Assembly (NCBI RefSeq): GCF_021502675.1
Contig: NZ_JAKFHA010000002.1
Coordinates: 476,199-540,198, forward strand
DNA from: Yinghuangia soli
GTDB taxonomy: Bacteria; Actinomycetota; Actinomycetes; Streptomycetales; Streptomycetaceae
DNA: 64,000 nt
Reading direction: 5' to 3'
The position numbers and the translations under genes are program-made. This document shows positions 18,152 through 26,479 of this stretch, one piece after another. The notes below the pieces were generated by a model, which was not told the DNA's origin, did no database searches, and saw only the letters and a list, made by a program, of their open reading frames with translations. Numbering within the stretch: the first letter of the stretch is position 1; every line of letters starts with the position of its first letter.

Positions 18152-19099
18152 TCAGCCTTCCAGCCGGTACATCACGTCCACCGTATGCACACGGAAGCCC
18201 AAACGGGTGTAGACGCTCACTGCGGCCTCGTTGTCGGCGTCCACATAGAGCAGCACCTCGGCCAGCGGTCCGCCGCCCGCTTCGGTCTGCGCCAAATGAG
18301 TGAGACCGACCGCGGTCAGCAGCTTCCCCAAGCCGCTGCCCTGCGCGCTCGGATCCACACCCACCACGTAGACCTCGCCGAGCGGGCCCTCGCCGCCGGC
18401 CGCCGCGTGCACCTTGGTCCAGTGGAAGCCGATCAGCCGCCCGCTCTCGTCCTCGGCCAGGAAGAACCCGGCCGGGTCGAACCACGGCTCGGCGATCCGG
18501 CGGCTCAGGTCGTCCTGCGTCCAGGAGCCCTGCTCCGGATGGTGCGCGAACGCCTTCGCGTTGACCGCCAGCCACGCCTCGTCGTCCCGCCCGGGGACGA
18601 ACGTGCGCACCGACACCCCGGCCGGCCGCGCCGTCTCGGGCACCGGCAGGTCCACGTCCCGGCGCATCTGCCAGAGCTCCCGGAACGCGGCGAAACCGGC
18701 CTCGGCCGCCAGATGATCGGCGGCCGGCAGCTTGCCGTGCGCCCACACCCGCAGCCGCCCGTCCGCGTCCCGCTCCCGTGCCTCGCCGACCAGCGCCGCC
18801 GCGAGCCGCCGCCCCACCCCGGCCCCGCGCGCCCCGGGCGCCACGAACAACTCGCCGGACGGCCCCTCGTCCGCATCCGAGACTTCCAGGTGCGCATAGC
18901 CCACCACGGCCCCGTCGCCCCGTCGCGCCAGCAACTCGCGTGCCCCGGGCGCCCCGTGCCGCAGCTCCAGCAGCGTCTGCTCGGACAGCGGCGCCACCCC
19001 GTCCACCCGCGCAGCCTCCCCGGCCGCCGCCAACACCGCCGCGACCGCCGCCGCATCCGCGCGGTCCGCCCCCTCGATCACCACATCCGCATGCACCAT
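18152..19099 (-). CDS. mshD: Mycothiol synthase
   Basis: Last step of mycothiol synthesis: acetylation of Cys-GlcN-Ins. The 315-aa protein has two tandem GNAT domains; acetyl-CoA loops are [16 protein letters not shown] in the first and [16 protein letters not shown] in the second. The C-terminal part [14 protein letters not shown] is typical. The ATG at 19099 is chosen because a TACGGT -10 lies 12 bp upstream, predicting a leaderless message. It pairs functionally with mshA at 51.5 kb. Confidence 0.92.
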   Translation of the reverse strand: MVHADVVIEGADRADAAAVAAVLAAAGEAARVDGVAPLSEQTLLELRHGAPGARELLARRGDGAVVGYAHLEVSDADEGPSGELFVAPGARGAGVGRRLAAALVGEARERDADGRLRVWAHGKLPAADHLAAEAGFAAFRELWQMRRDVDLPVPETARPAGVSVRTFVPGRDDEAWLAVNAKAFAHHPEQGSWTQDDLSRRIAEPWFDPAGFFLAEDESGRLIGFHWTKVHAAAGGEGPLGEVYVVGVDPSAQGSGLGKLLTAVGLTHLAQTEAGGGPLAEVLLYVDADNEAAVSVYTRLGFRVHTVDVMYRLEG

Positions 19100-19105
19100 G
19101 CCCCA

Positions 19106-19111
19106 ACCGTA
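19106..19111 (-). promoter_or_regulatory. -10 box of leaderless mshD
   Basis: TACGGT on the minus strand begins 12 nt before the mshD ATG, so transcription should begin at or next to the start codon. No ribosome site precedes the ATG. Confidence 0.5.
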
Positions 19112-19292
19112 CGGCGCCCCTGTGGGCCCGGCGGTGAGCCGTCCTGGCGAAATCCGCTGCCAAACCCTGCGAAACGTCATCAATCGGGCGCTAACTCGCA
19201 GTTGGTCCCCCCGACTTGGGCGGGAGCCCAGGGTGGCCCGATAGCGTGTCGAGACTGAGCAGCGATATACCCCCCACGAACAGGATTCGACG

Positions 19293-19598
19293 ATGTCGTA
19301 CGCGCCTCCGCCGGGCCCGCACGGCGGTATCCCCCAGCAGCAGCAATGGGGTGCCGCGCCACCGCCGCCCCCCTACCGGGGACCGGCCAGGCCGAGGAAG
19401 CTCCTGGTGGTCCTTGTGGGGCTGCTGGTGTCGGTCGCCTCGATGGTCGGCATCGTCTACACCGTGATGTTGTACGACAACACGATGAAGGAAGCGGGCT
19501 GGACGGAGACCGGCCTCACCGACAGCGAACTGCCGGGCCCGCGCGGTCTCGGGGCGGACTTCCCGCCGGCCACGGATGCGGCAGGTGTCCGCTCGTGA
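19293..19598 (+). CDS. Small proline-rich single-pass membrane protein
   Basis: A 101-residue protein with a Pro/Gln/Gly-rich cytoplasmic N-terminus (MSYAPPPGPHGGIPQQQQWG), one transmembrane segment (LLVVLVGLLVSVASMVGIVYTVML, residues 38-61) and a short acidic exterior tail. Its stop overlaps the start of the next gene (GTGA), so the two are coupled and probably partners. No enzymatic motif. Function unknown. Confidence 0.75.
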   Translation: MSYAPPPGPHGGIPQQQQWGAAPPPPPYRGPARPRKLLVVLVGLLVSVASMVGIVYTVMLYDNTMKEAGWTETGLTDSELPGPRGLGADFPPATDAAGVRS

Positions 19599-21658
19599 CG
19601 AATCCTCCGCCTTTCCAGGTCCCGGACGGCAACGAGCCCGAACAGCAGCCCCCGGTGCCGCCGCAGGGTCAGGGCGGCGCCGCCGGGCAGCCGTGGCAGC
19701 CCCCGGCGAATCCGCAGCAGGGGCAGTGGCAGCCCCCGGCGGGACAGCAGTTCCCGCAGCAGCAGCCTGCCCAGCAGCCGCAGTACCAGGCACCGGGCGG
19801 CCATGCCGCGTACCCGCCGCCCAACCCGCAGCAGCAGTACCAGCCGCCGGCGCAGCAGTACCAGCCGCCCGCAGCACAGCAGTACCAGCCGCCTGCGGGG
19901 CAGCAGCCCTACCAGCAGCCGGGCCAACAGCCGTACCAGGCCCCCGCGGAGCCGCCGTACGTTCCGCCCCAGCAGGGCCAGCCGCAGTGGTCGGGCGGCG
20001 GAGGCTACGCGGCCCCCGCGCCCTCGCCTGCGCCTTACACGCAGATGCCGCCGCCTGCGGGACCGGCTCAGGGCGGTCCGCCGCCCAATCCGCAGTCCGG
20101 CCCCGGTTCCTACCCACGGACACCGCCGCCGCAGCCCGGCCACACCGGCCCGTTCCCGGGACCGGGCGCAAGCGGGCAGAGCATGGCCTACACGGTTGCG
20201 CCGGGCACACCCGGGCAGCTGCACCTGGGCCCGCCGCGGCCGCCTCGCCCGGCGCAGGTGAGGCGTTCGCTGCTGTCGGCCTCCGCGCTGGCGGCGGCCG
20301 TGGTCCTGGTGCTGGCGGGCATCGGTGTCGTGCACGAGGCAGATCGCAAGGTCGGCCACGGTCTCGGCAAGGCCCAGGAACAGGGCGACGTCCTATGGTC
20401 GATCCTCGAGGGCCGGGACGGGCCCACGACTCCGGAGAAGGCGCCGCTGGACCGCATCGGGGCGTGGTTCACCGACACCACGGTGGTGGTGGCCGAGGCC
20501 GGCCGCCTGGTGTCGTACAACCTGGACACCGGCAAGACCGAGTGGGAGTACAAGTCGGCGAAGGGCGAGCTCGTCTGCGATGTCTCGCCGCAGGGCGATG
20601 CCAAGTACGCGCTGGCCGCCTTCGGTGACAAGACGTCGTGCAGGTCGCTCGAGGCGGTCGACATCGCCACCGGCAAGCAGGTCTGGGCGACCGACGCCGC
20701 CGGGAGCGCATCCGACCTCGACCTGCCTCCTTCGCTCGCCGGGGTGGGGCTCAGCTCCGGGATCATGGTGTCCGGCGACGTGGCGGTGTTCGCCCAGCAG
20801 GCGTACAGCGTGGCTGACGGAAAGCTCCTGTGGGACTGGGAGTCGAAGCTGCCCAAGAACTGCTCCGGCGGTGATTTCCTGGGCGGCAAGCGTCTGATCG
20901 CCACCTGGCAGTGCGGTGTCGGCGGCGGGTCGAACGTGGGCGAGATCGACCCGGCCACCGGGCAGATCAAGTGGACGTACGCGATGAAGACCACCTCGGC
21001 GCTCCAGCAGGTGTCCGTCAAGTCCGTGGACCCGGTCATAGTGGCCGCCGCGTCGATCGGAAACCGCGAAGGCGCCGTGTACGTCGTGCTCGACGAGCAG
21101 GGTCAGGAGGCCTTCCGGCCGGACGGGCACCCGGTGGTCAACCCCGCGGGGACCATCGACGCCATGACGGGGGCGGTCAACGCCCTGTCCTCCGACAAGA
21201 TCCTGTACCTGCCGGGCAGCGACATGTCGGGGTCCATGAAGACCGGTGCGGACGCAGCGAACCAGATCACCGCGTACGACCGGGCGACCGGGCAGAAGCT
21301 GTGGGCCAAGACCATTGCCGCGGGCATGAACTTCGGCATCAAGACGCAAGGCAAGGTCTACCCGCTCCGCGTGGACGAGAACGGCGACCTGCTTGCGCTT
21401 GCGAAGGGCGGCTCGCGGCCCATGCATCTCGTCCGGATAGCGGCCGCGGACGGCACGGTCACCAACCTCAAGGAGTTCCCGAGCAAGGCGACCTATGCCG
21501 CCAACTTCGTGATGTCGGCGACGATGTTCGAGCGGGACGGGCGCGTGCTGGCCTTGGGCGTCGGTTACTACACCAACCCCAATGCCAAGCCGGCGGATTT
21601 CCTTGGGCAGACCATCGACATGAGCCAGGCCTACTACCGGGTGATCGCGATGCGCTGA
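19595..21658 (+). CDS. Membrane-anchored PQQ-like beta-propeller protein
   Basis: A 687-aa protein from GTG 19595. Residues 1-215 are low-complexity Pro/Gln/Tyr/Gly with repeated YQPP and QQYQ units. A membrane span follows (SLLSASALAAAVVLVLAGIGVV, about 228-249). The exterior part holds PQQ/BamB-type propeller repeats, recognisable by YNLDTGKTEWEYKSA, DIATGKQVWATDA, DPATGQIKWTY and YDRATGQKLWAKT. It may be a scaffold or sensor at the cell surface; the quinone-binding residues of dehydrogenases are not evident. It converges on, and overlaps, a minus-strand gene. Confidence 0.8.
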   Translation: MTNPPPFQVPDGNEPEQQPPVPPQGQGGAAGQPWQPPANPQQGQWQPPAGQQFPQQQPAQQPQYQAPGGHAAYPPPNPQQQYQPPAQQYQPPAAQQYQPPAGQQPYQQPGQQPYQAPAEPPYVPPQQGQPQWSGGGGYAAPAPSPAPYTQMPPPAGPAQGGPPPNPQSGPGSYPRTPPPQPGHTGPFPGPGASGQSMAYTVAPGTPGQLHLGPPRPPRPAQVRRSLLSASALAAAVVLVLAGIGVVHEADRKVGHGLGKAQEQGDVLWSILEGRDGPTTPEKAPLDRIGAWFTDTTVVVAEAGRLVSYNLDTGKTEWEYKSAKGELVCDVSPQGDAKYALAAFGDKTSCRSLEAVDIATGKQVWATDAAGSASDLDLPPSLAGVGLSSGIMVSGDVAVFAQQAYSVADGKLLWDWESKLPKNCSGGDFLGGKRLIATWQCGVGGGSNVGEIDPATGQIKWTYAMKTTSALQQVSVKSVDPVIVAAASIGNREGAVYVVLDEQGQEAFRPDGHPVVNPAGTIDAMTGAVNALSSDKILYLPGSDMSGSMKTGADAANQITAYDRATGQKLWAKTIAAGMNFGIKTQGKVYPLRVDENGDLLALAKGGSRPMHLVRIAAADGTVTNLKEFPSKATYAANFVMSATMFERDGRVLALGVGYYTNPNAKPADFLGQTIDMSQAYYRVIAMR

Positions 21659-23048
21659 CCGGCAGAGTCGGGGGTTTCTCCGGCAGCCAGAAAACGCCGA
21701 AGGGCGCCACCGGAGGTTCCGGTGGCGCCCATCGCCAGGTTCGTACTGCCGCGCGGGGGCGGGGGCCGCCCCGCCGGGAGGGACGGCGTACGAATGGGCC
21801 GCTGCGGAAGGTGACTCCGTTCCACTTCTGGAGGCGCGAGATCTCCCACAGCGCCAGGACGGAGATCAGCGTGGCGCCCAGCACCCCGACGGCGTTCTTG
21901 ACGTTCTCCGGCACCGTGTCCGACCCGGACGCGAGCCCGTTGAGGAGGTTGTCGCCGAGGTGCAGCGTCATGTCGTTGAGCGTCAGCGTCCAGGCGAGCC
22001 AGATGGTCAGCAGCGGCAGCAGCAGCGGGTGTCCGTCGGCGGCCGCGAACATGTGCTTGGTGATCTGCCACAGGCCGCCGATGGCGAAGAGGAGGCACCA
22101 GACGACCAACACGGCCGCCACCCACGACAGGATGAGTTCCTTCTGTGTGCCGTCCTTGTTGAGCAGATAGATCTTGCCCTTGAGGCCGGCTGCGTTCCGC
22201 ACCAGTACGTATGCCGTGATGCCCACGGCCATGGTGCCGCAGAAGACCAGCACGACCCGGAAAGGGTGCGCCAGTTGGCGCGCCGTGTCACTGCGCACGC
22301 TCGGGTGCGCGAGCGCCGTCAGCAGTATGCCGACGACGACAAGCCCCAGTGCCGCCAGGATCGGCGCCAGCACGATGTGGTGGACGACCGCCGCGGTGAT
22401 CTCCCGGAAGACCCGGACACCGTCGAAGACCGCGTTCGCGGTCTGGGTGACGTCGTCGAGGTCCTGGTAGAGCTTGTCGATCTCGGGGTCCGTCGTGCGG
22501 CGTCCGGTGGGCATCGAGGTCGGGAAACCCGACGGCAGCGTCGGGAAGCTGGTCGGGAAGCCGGAGGGCAGCTTCGTGGGGAATCCCGACGGGAGCCCCG
22601 TGGCCTGCGGCATCGCGGGCATGGGCCCGGCGGCCAGGTTGTCGGCGACGGTGCCGGACGCCGGACCGCCGCCGGGAGGCGGCAGCCCCAGCGTCGAGTT
22701 CGGATTCGGGATCTTGGGAATCTGGCCCTTGCCGGACTTCTTGTCGCGGTAGAAGACGCCCAGGAAGATCCCGAAGACCAGGATGAGGCCGAGCCACGCT
22801 CGGATGCGGTTGACCGTCTCCATCACTCGGTCCGGCCGCCCGGTCAGGTACTTGGGTTTCAGCAGCTTTCCGGCCAGGACCACCGGGAACGTGACCGCGA
22901 CGATGTTGCCCAGCCACCGCCGTTCGGTCTCCACCGGCGTCTCGCCACGCGCGTTGCGGGGTGGCTGCGGACCGAACGGCGTGCCCGGCGGGCCTTGCTG
23001 GGCGTGCGAGTGCGCTCCGCCCTGCGTCATGTAAGGCGGGTTCGCCAT
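21468..23048 (-). CDS. Multi-span membrane protein with PSGFPT repeats; 3' end uncertain
   Basis: From ATG 23048 (MANPPYMTQGG), 526 codons to the first stop. It has a Pro-rich cytoplasmic start, spans such as NIVAVTFPVVLAGKLL and RAWLGLILVFGIFLGVFY, a linker with repeated LPSGFPT units, and further spans (IVLAPILAALGLVVVGILLTAL, LSWVAAVLVVWCLLFAIGGLW). The membrane part ends near EISRLQKWNGVTF (about 21840). The tail beyond is Arg/Pro-rich, runs through the terminator hairpin at 21702-21730 and overlaps 191 bp of the convergent propeller gene, so a lost stop or frameshift near 21780 is likely. Function unknown. Confidence 0.6.
   Translation of the reverse strand: MANPPYMTQGGAHSHAQQGPPGTPFGPQPPRNARGETPVETERRWLGNIVAVTFPVVLAGKLLKPKYLTGRPDRVMETVNRIRAWLGLILVFGIFLGVFYRDKKSGKGQIPKIPNPNSTLGLPPPGGGPASGTVADNLAAGPMPAMPQATGLPSGFPTKLPSGFPTSFPTLPSGFPTSMPTGRRTTDPEIDKLYQDLDDVTQTANAVFDGVRVFREITAAVVHHIVLAPILAALGLVVVGILLTALAHPSVRSDTARQLAHPFRVVLVFCGTMAVGITAYVLVRNAAGLKGKIYLLNKDGTQKELILSWVAAVLVVWCLLFAIGGLWQITKHMFAAADGHPLLLPLLTIWLAWTLTLNDMTLHLGDNLLNGLASGSDTVPENVKNAVGVLGATLISVLALWEISRLQKWNGVTFRSGPFVRRPSRRGGPRPRAAVRTWRWAPPEPPVAPFGVFWLPEKPPTLPVSASRSPGSRPGSCRWSAQGNPPAWHWGWCSNRRPRPARARPARTSSPTSRSWRHRSPCSGTP
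21702..21730. terminator. Terminator hairpin after the propeller gene
   Basis: GGGCGCCACCGG, loop AGGTT, CCGGTGGCGCCC is a perfect 12-bp stem 43 bp after the propeller-gene stop. It lies within the apparent tail of the opposite reading frame. Confidence 0.75.
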
Positions 23049-23187
23049 CGGATGAAGCCCCTCCCCGTGAAACCCAACAAGTGGAACAACGAGGGAGAGT
23101 AGCAATCCCGCGGCGCTGCGGTGCGGGCGCCGTGGGGTGGTGTGGACCAGTCGGGCTCGGTCAAACGGTTGGCAGAATCCCGGCTGC

Positions 23188-24204
23188 TCAGCAGCCGCAG
23201 CTGCGGCGGACGACCAGGCGGGCCGGGAAGCTGCGGACGCGTTCCTCGCCCGGCGCGGCCGGCTCGCGCTCGAGGGCCAGGTCGACTGCCGCCTGGGCCA
23301 TCGCCGCGCGGTCCGCGGCCACCGTGGTGAGCGGGACGTCCGCGAAGGCCGCCTCGGCGATGTCGTCGAAGCCGACCACGACGAGGTCGTCGGGGACCCG
23401 CAGGCCGAGTTCGCGGGCGGCGCGCAGGACGCCTATCGCCTGGTCGTCGGTGGAGCAGAAGAGCGCGTCCGGGCGGTCCTCGGTGGCCAGCAGCTCGCGG
23501 GCCACGCCGTACGCGCCGAAGCGGTTGAACGGGGCGCCGATGAAGAGGCCGTCGGTGGGCAGGCCGGATTCCTCCAGTGCGCGCCGCCAGCCGGTGACGT
23601 GGTCGGTGACCGGGTCGCCGAGGTCGGGCGTGGAGGGCGGGCCGCCGAGGCAGTGGATGCGGGTCAGGCCGTGCGCCTCGATGAGGTGGCGGGTGGCCAG
23701 GTACGCGCCCTGCACGTCGTCGAGGACCACCGCGTCGCCGCTGAGGGCGTTGGGCTGGCGGTGCATGAGGACGACGCGCACGTCGCGGGAGGCGATCTCC
23801 TGCGCGGCGCGCTCGGAGGGGCCCTGGCTGACCAGCACGAGGCCGGAGACCTGCATGCCGAGGAAGGCCCGTACGTAGTGCAGCTCGCGGTCGTCGTCGT
23901 AGTCGGAGTTGCCGATCAGGACCAGGCGGCCCTTGTCGAAGGCGGCCTTCTCGACGGTGTGCGCGAGTTCGGCGAAGAACGGTTGGCGGGCATCCGGAAG
24001 TACCAGACCGATCAGATTCGTACGTCGGCTGGCCATGGCCTGCGCGACACTGTCGGGCCGGTATCCGAGCTGCTCTATTGCGGCGAGGACGCGCTCGCGG
24101 GTCGCCGGGGCCACGGGCCGCGGTCCGTTGTTGACCACGTAGCTGACCACGGCTGTCGACGTCCCGGCGAGGCGGGCAACATCGTCGCGGGTCACCTTGG
24201 GCAC
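23188..24204 (-). CDS. LacI-family transcriptional regulator
   Basis: A 338-aa repressor-type regulator. The GTG at 24204 opens [20 protein letters not shown], a classic LacI helix-turn-helix, and a TACAAT -10 sits 12 nt upstream, so the longer reading to 24288 is rejected. The hinge helix ([16 protein letters not shown]) and periplasmic-binding-protein-like sugar domain follow; it ends in the Cys-containing SCGC tail common in streptomycete relatives. It lies next to glnR as in Streptomyces. Effector unknown. Confidence 0.9.
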   Translation of the reverse strand: MPKVTRDDVARLAGTSTAVVSYVVNNGPRPVAPATRERVLAAIEQLGYRPDSVAQAMASRRTNLIGLVLPDARQPFFAELAHTVEKAAFDKGRLVLIGNSDYDDDRELHYVRAFLGMQVSGLVLVSQGPSERAAQEIASRDVRVVLMHRQPNALSGDAVVLDDVQGAYLATRHLIEAHGLTRIHCLGGPPSTPDLGDPVTDHVTGWRRALEESGLPTDGLFIGAPFNRFGAYGVARELLATEDRPDALFCSTDDQAIGVLRAARELGLRVPDDLVVVGFDDIAEAAFADVPLTTVAADRAAMAQAAVDLALEREPAAPGEERVRSFPARLVVRRSCGC

Positions 24205-24210
24205 GCCACC

Positions 24211-24216
24211 ATTGTA
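24211..24216 (-). promoter_or_regulatory. -10 box of the leaderless LacI-family gene
   Basis: TACAAT on the minus strand, a near-perfect -10, begins 12 nt before the GTG start and no ribosome site is present. This predicts a leaderless transcript and fixes the start codon. Confidence 0.6.
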
Positions 24217-24305
24217 GGGACGCCGCCCGTCGCTCATATCCGCAGTGTCCCCACTCGCATCGAATTGCGTGACCGGAACGGCCCCCAATCAGGCCGGAAG
24301 GGCTC

Positions 24306-25049
24306 TCAGGATGCCTGTTCCGGGACCGCCTCTGCCACCGAAACCACGTTTCCGCGGTCCGCGTCGGAGCCGCGGTCCGGGACCACGAAGCGGTAGCCGA
24401 CGTTGCGGACGGTGCCGATCAGCGACTCGTGCTCGGGGCCGAGTTTCGCGCGCAGCCGGCGGACGTGGACGTCGACCGTGCGGGTGCCGCCGAAGTAGTC
24501 GTAGCCCCAGACCTCCTGCAGCAGCTGGGCCCGGGTGAAGACGCGCCCCGGGTGCTGGGCGAGGTACTTGAGGAGTTCGAATTCCTTGAACGTGAGGTCC
24601 AGGACCCGGCCGCGCAGCTTGGCGCTGTACGTCGCCTCGTCGATGGTGAGGTCGCCGTTGCGGATCTCGGTGGGCTCGTCGTCGGCGCCCTGGGCGGCCT
24701 GCAGGCGGCCGATGGCCAGCCGCAGCCGCGCCTCGACCTCCGCGGGGCCCGCGGTGTCGAGCAGCACGTCGTCCACGCCCCAGTCGGCGGTCAGCGCCGC
24801 CAGGCCGCCTTCGGTGGTCACCAGGATGAGCGGGCAGCCGACCCCGGTGGTCCGCAGGACCCGGCACAGGCTGCGGACCTGTGGAAGGTCGCGGCGGCCG
24901 TCCACCAGGATCACGTCGGCAGGCGGCGCGTCCACAAGGGCGGACGCCTCCGCCGGGGCAACGCGTACCTGGTGCAGCAGCAGACCGAGAGCGGGCAGCA
25001 CCTCGGCCGACGGCTGGAGCGCGTTCGTGAGCAGCAGCAGGGCACTCAA
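24306..25049 (-). CDS. glnR: Nitrogen regulator GlnR
   Basis: Global regulator of nitrogen assimilation in actinomycetes, OmpR-family, 247 aa. It matches streptomycete GlnR almost from the first residue ([20 protein letters not shown]). The receiver domain is atypical, with Asp50 in [12 protein letters not shown] but few of the other phosphorylation-pocket residues, as known for GlnR, which works as an orphan regulator without kinase. The winged helix spans about 135-225 ([48 protein letters not shown]). The start is TTG with a GGGGAG site. Confidence 0.95.
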   Translation of the reverse strand: MSALLLLTNALQPSAEVLPALGLLLHQVRVAPAEASALVDAPPADVILVDGRRDLPQVRSLCRVLRTTGVGCPLILVTTEGGLAALTADWGVDDVLLDTAGPAEVEARLRLAIGRLQAAQGADDEPTEIRNGDLTIDEATYSAKLRGRVLDLTFKEFELLKYLAQHPGRVFTRAQLLQEVWGYDYFGGTRTVDVHVRRLRAKLGPEHESLIGTVRNVGYRFVVPDRGSDADRGNVVSVAEAVPEQAS

Positions 25050-25170
25050 CTGGGCTCCCCTCGCCCGGCGCGGCCGATGGGGTCCGCACCTGTTCGGTGG
25101 CGGGCGTGCGGGCGCACCGAGGACGTCGTGGGTCCCGGACTGCGCCGCATGTCACCTCCACGAAAACACG

Positions 25171-25202
25171 AAAGGACCCGGGGCGTCGTCGCCCGGATCC
25201 TT
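25171..25202. terminator. Hairpin in the glnR-hydrolase intergenic region
   Basis: AAAGGACCCGGGGC and GCCCGGATCCTT pair with one or two mismatches. It lies between two divergent promoters, so an attenuator or a remnant terminator are both possible. Confidence 0.35.
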
Positions 25203-25322
25203 ATGTCGAGTCTTCTGGCGCGGTGACAGCTGGTCCGGAGACATCAGGTCGGCACCTTCCAGCCCGGCCGGAAATTACCGGCCGTTTCCACCCCAGTGGA
25301 CTCGCGAGCCAGGATAGCCGAC

Positions 25323-26135
25323 ATGCACTGGCTTTCCGATGGAGACGGCGATCGTCCCGTATCGCGGACGCAGTCGACCACGCATTCGCACCCTTCCGGT
25401 CACAATCTGCTGATCAGCGCCGACGGCGTGCCGATCAGTGCCGTCCACCATCCGGACGCCGCACGCGATCTGGCCTTCGTGGTGGCGCACGGGTTCACCG
25501 GATCGTGGCGCCGCCCCAAGGTCGCGGCCGTCATGGCTGCGCTGAACGGGTACGGCGGCGTGGTCGGATTCGACTTCCGCGGCCACGGCGCGTCGGGCGG
25601 GCAGAGCACGGTCGGCGACCGCGAGGTCCTCGACCTGGACGCGGCGGTGGCCTGGGCGCGCGAGCTGGGCTACCGGCGGATCGCGACGGTCGGCTTTTCG
25701 ATGGGCGGCTCGGTCGTCGTACGCCACGCCGCCCTGCACGGGGGCGTGCAGGCGGTGGTGGCGGTGAGCGCCCCGGCGCGCTGGTACTACCGGGGTACGC
25801 CGCCGATGCGCCGGCTGCATCACGCGATCGACCGCCGGCTCGGCCGCGCGGTCACGCGCGTGGTGCTGCGCACCCGGGTCTCGGGGAAGCGCTGGAACCC
25901 GGTCCCGCAGGCCCCGAAGGACCTGGTCGGGCGTATCTCCCCGGTGCCGCTGCTGATCGTGCACGGGGACCGCGACGCCTACTTCCCGGTCGACCACCCC
26001 GAACAGCTGTACGCGGCGGCCCGCGAACCGAAGGAATTGTGGATCGAAGCCGGACTCGGCCATGCGGAGAACGCCGTAGGCCCCGAACTGGTCAAACGCA
26101 TCGGCGAGTGGGCCGCACGCAGCGCATTGCGCTAG
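25323..26135 (+). CDS. Alpha/beta hydrolase
   Basis: A 270-aa hydrolase or lipase-like enzyme. Oxyanion-hole motif VAHGFTGSW near residue 50, nucleophile elbow GFSMGGSVV (Ser about 133), catalytic Asp in HGDRDAYFP and His in GLGHAEN complete the triad. ATG 25323 is preferred over GTG 25296: a CAGGAT -10-like box lies 13 nt upstream. Cytoplasmic, no signal peptide. The substrate cannot be read from the sequence. It is divergent from glnR. Confidence 0.85.
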   Translation: MHWLSDGDGDRPVSRTQSTTHSHPSGHNLLISADGVPISAVHHPDAARDLAFVVAHGFTGSWRRPKVAAVMAALNGYGGVVGFDFRGHGASGGQSTVGDREVLDLDAAVAWARELGYRRIATVGFSMGGSVVVRHAALHGGVQAVVAVSAPARWYYRGTPPMRRLHHAIDRRLGRAVTRVVLRTRVSGKRWNPVPQAPKDLVGRISPVPLLIVHGDRDAYFPVDHPEQLYAAAREPKELWIEAGLGHAENAVGPELVKRIGEWAARSALR

Positions 26136-26218
26136 CCGGCGGGGTGGGGAGCGGGCGTGCGCGGGCGCGATGATGGGGCACTCTGGTGTCCGAGAACCGG
26201 CGAACGGAAGTGGGCGTG

Positions 26219-26479
26219 ATGGCGGTCGGCACGATGCGGTACTGGGCCGCGGCGAAGGAGGCCGCGGGCACGGCCGAGGAGGCGTACGACGCGGAGACGC
26301 TCGCCGACGCGCTGCACGCGGCGCGGGAGCGGCATGCCGGCTCGGCGCGCTTCGTGCCGGTGGTCGGGAACAGCTCGTTCGTCGTGGACGGCAACCCGGT
26401 CGGCAAGCGCGACCACGCATCCGTGCAGCTGACCGAGGGCGGCACCGTGGAGGTCCTGCCGCCCTTCGCCGGCGGATGA
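26219..26479 (+). CDS. MoaD/ThiS-family sulfur-carrier protein
   Basis: An 86-residue ubiquitin-fold protein from ATG 26219 (MAVGTMRYWAAAKEAAG). It ends PPFAGG; the terminal Gly-Gly is the residue pair activated by an E1-like enzyme and converted to thiocarboxylate in MoaD. It may act in molybdopterin synthesis, but no other moa gene is close. The gene start of the following membrane protein overlaps its stop by ATGA. GTG 26186 is an alternative start without ribosome site. Confidence 0.85.
   Translation: MAVGTMRYWAAAKEAAGTAEEAYDAETLADALHAARERHAGSARFVPVVGNSSFVVDGNPVGKRDHASVQLTEGGTVEVLPPFAGG

Noticed and set aside
13542-18212. Very long open frame on the plus strand opposite the NUDIX, CHAD and ppk genes
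   Set aside because: It mirrors three well-supported minus-strand genes; its protein is low-complexity and lacks domains. Long antisense frames are normal at this GC content.
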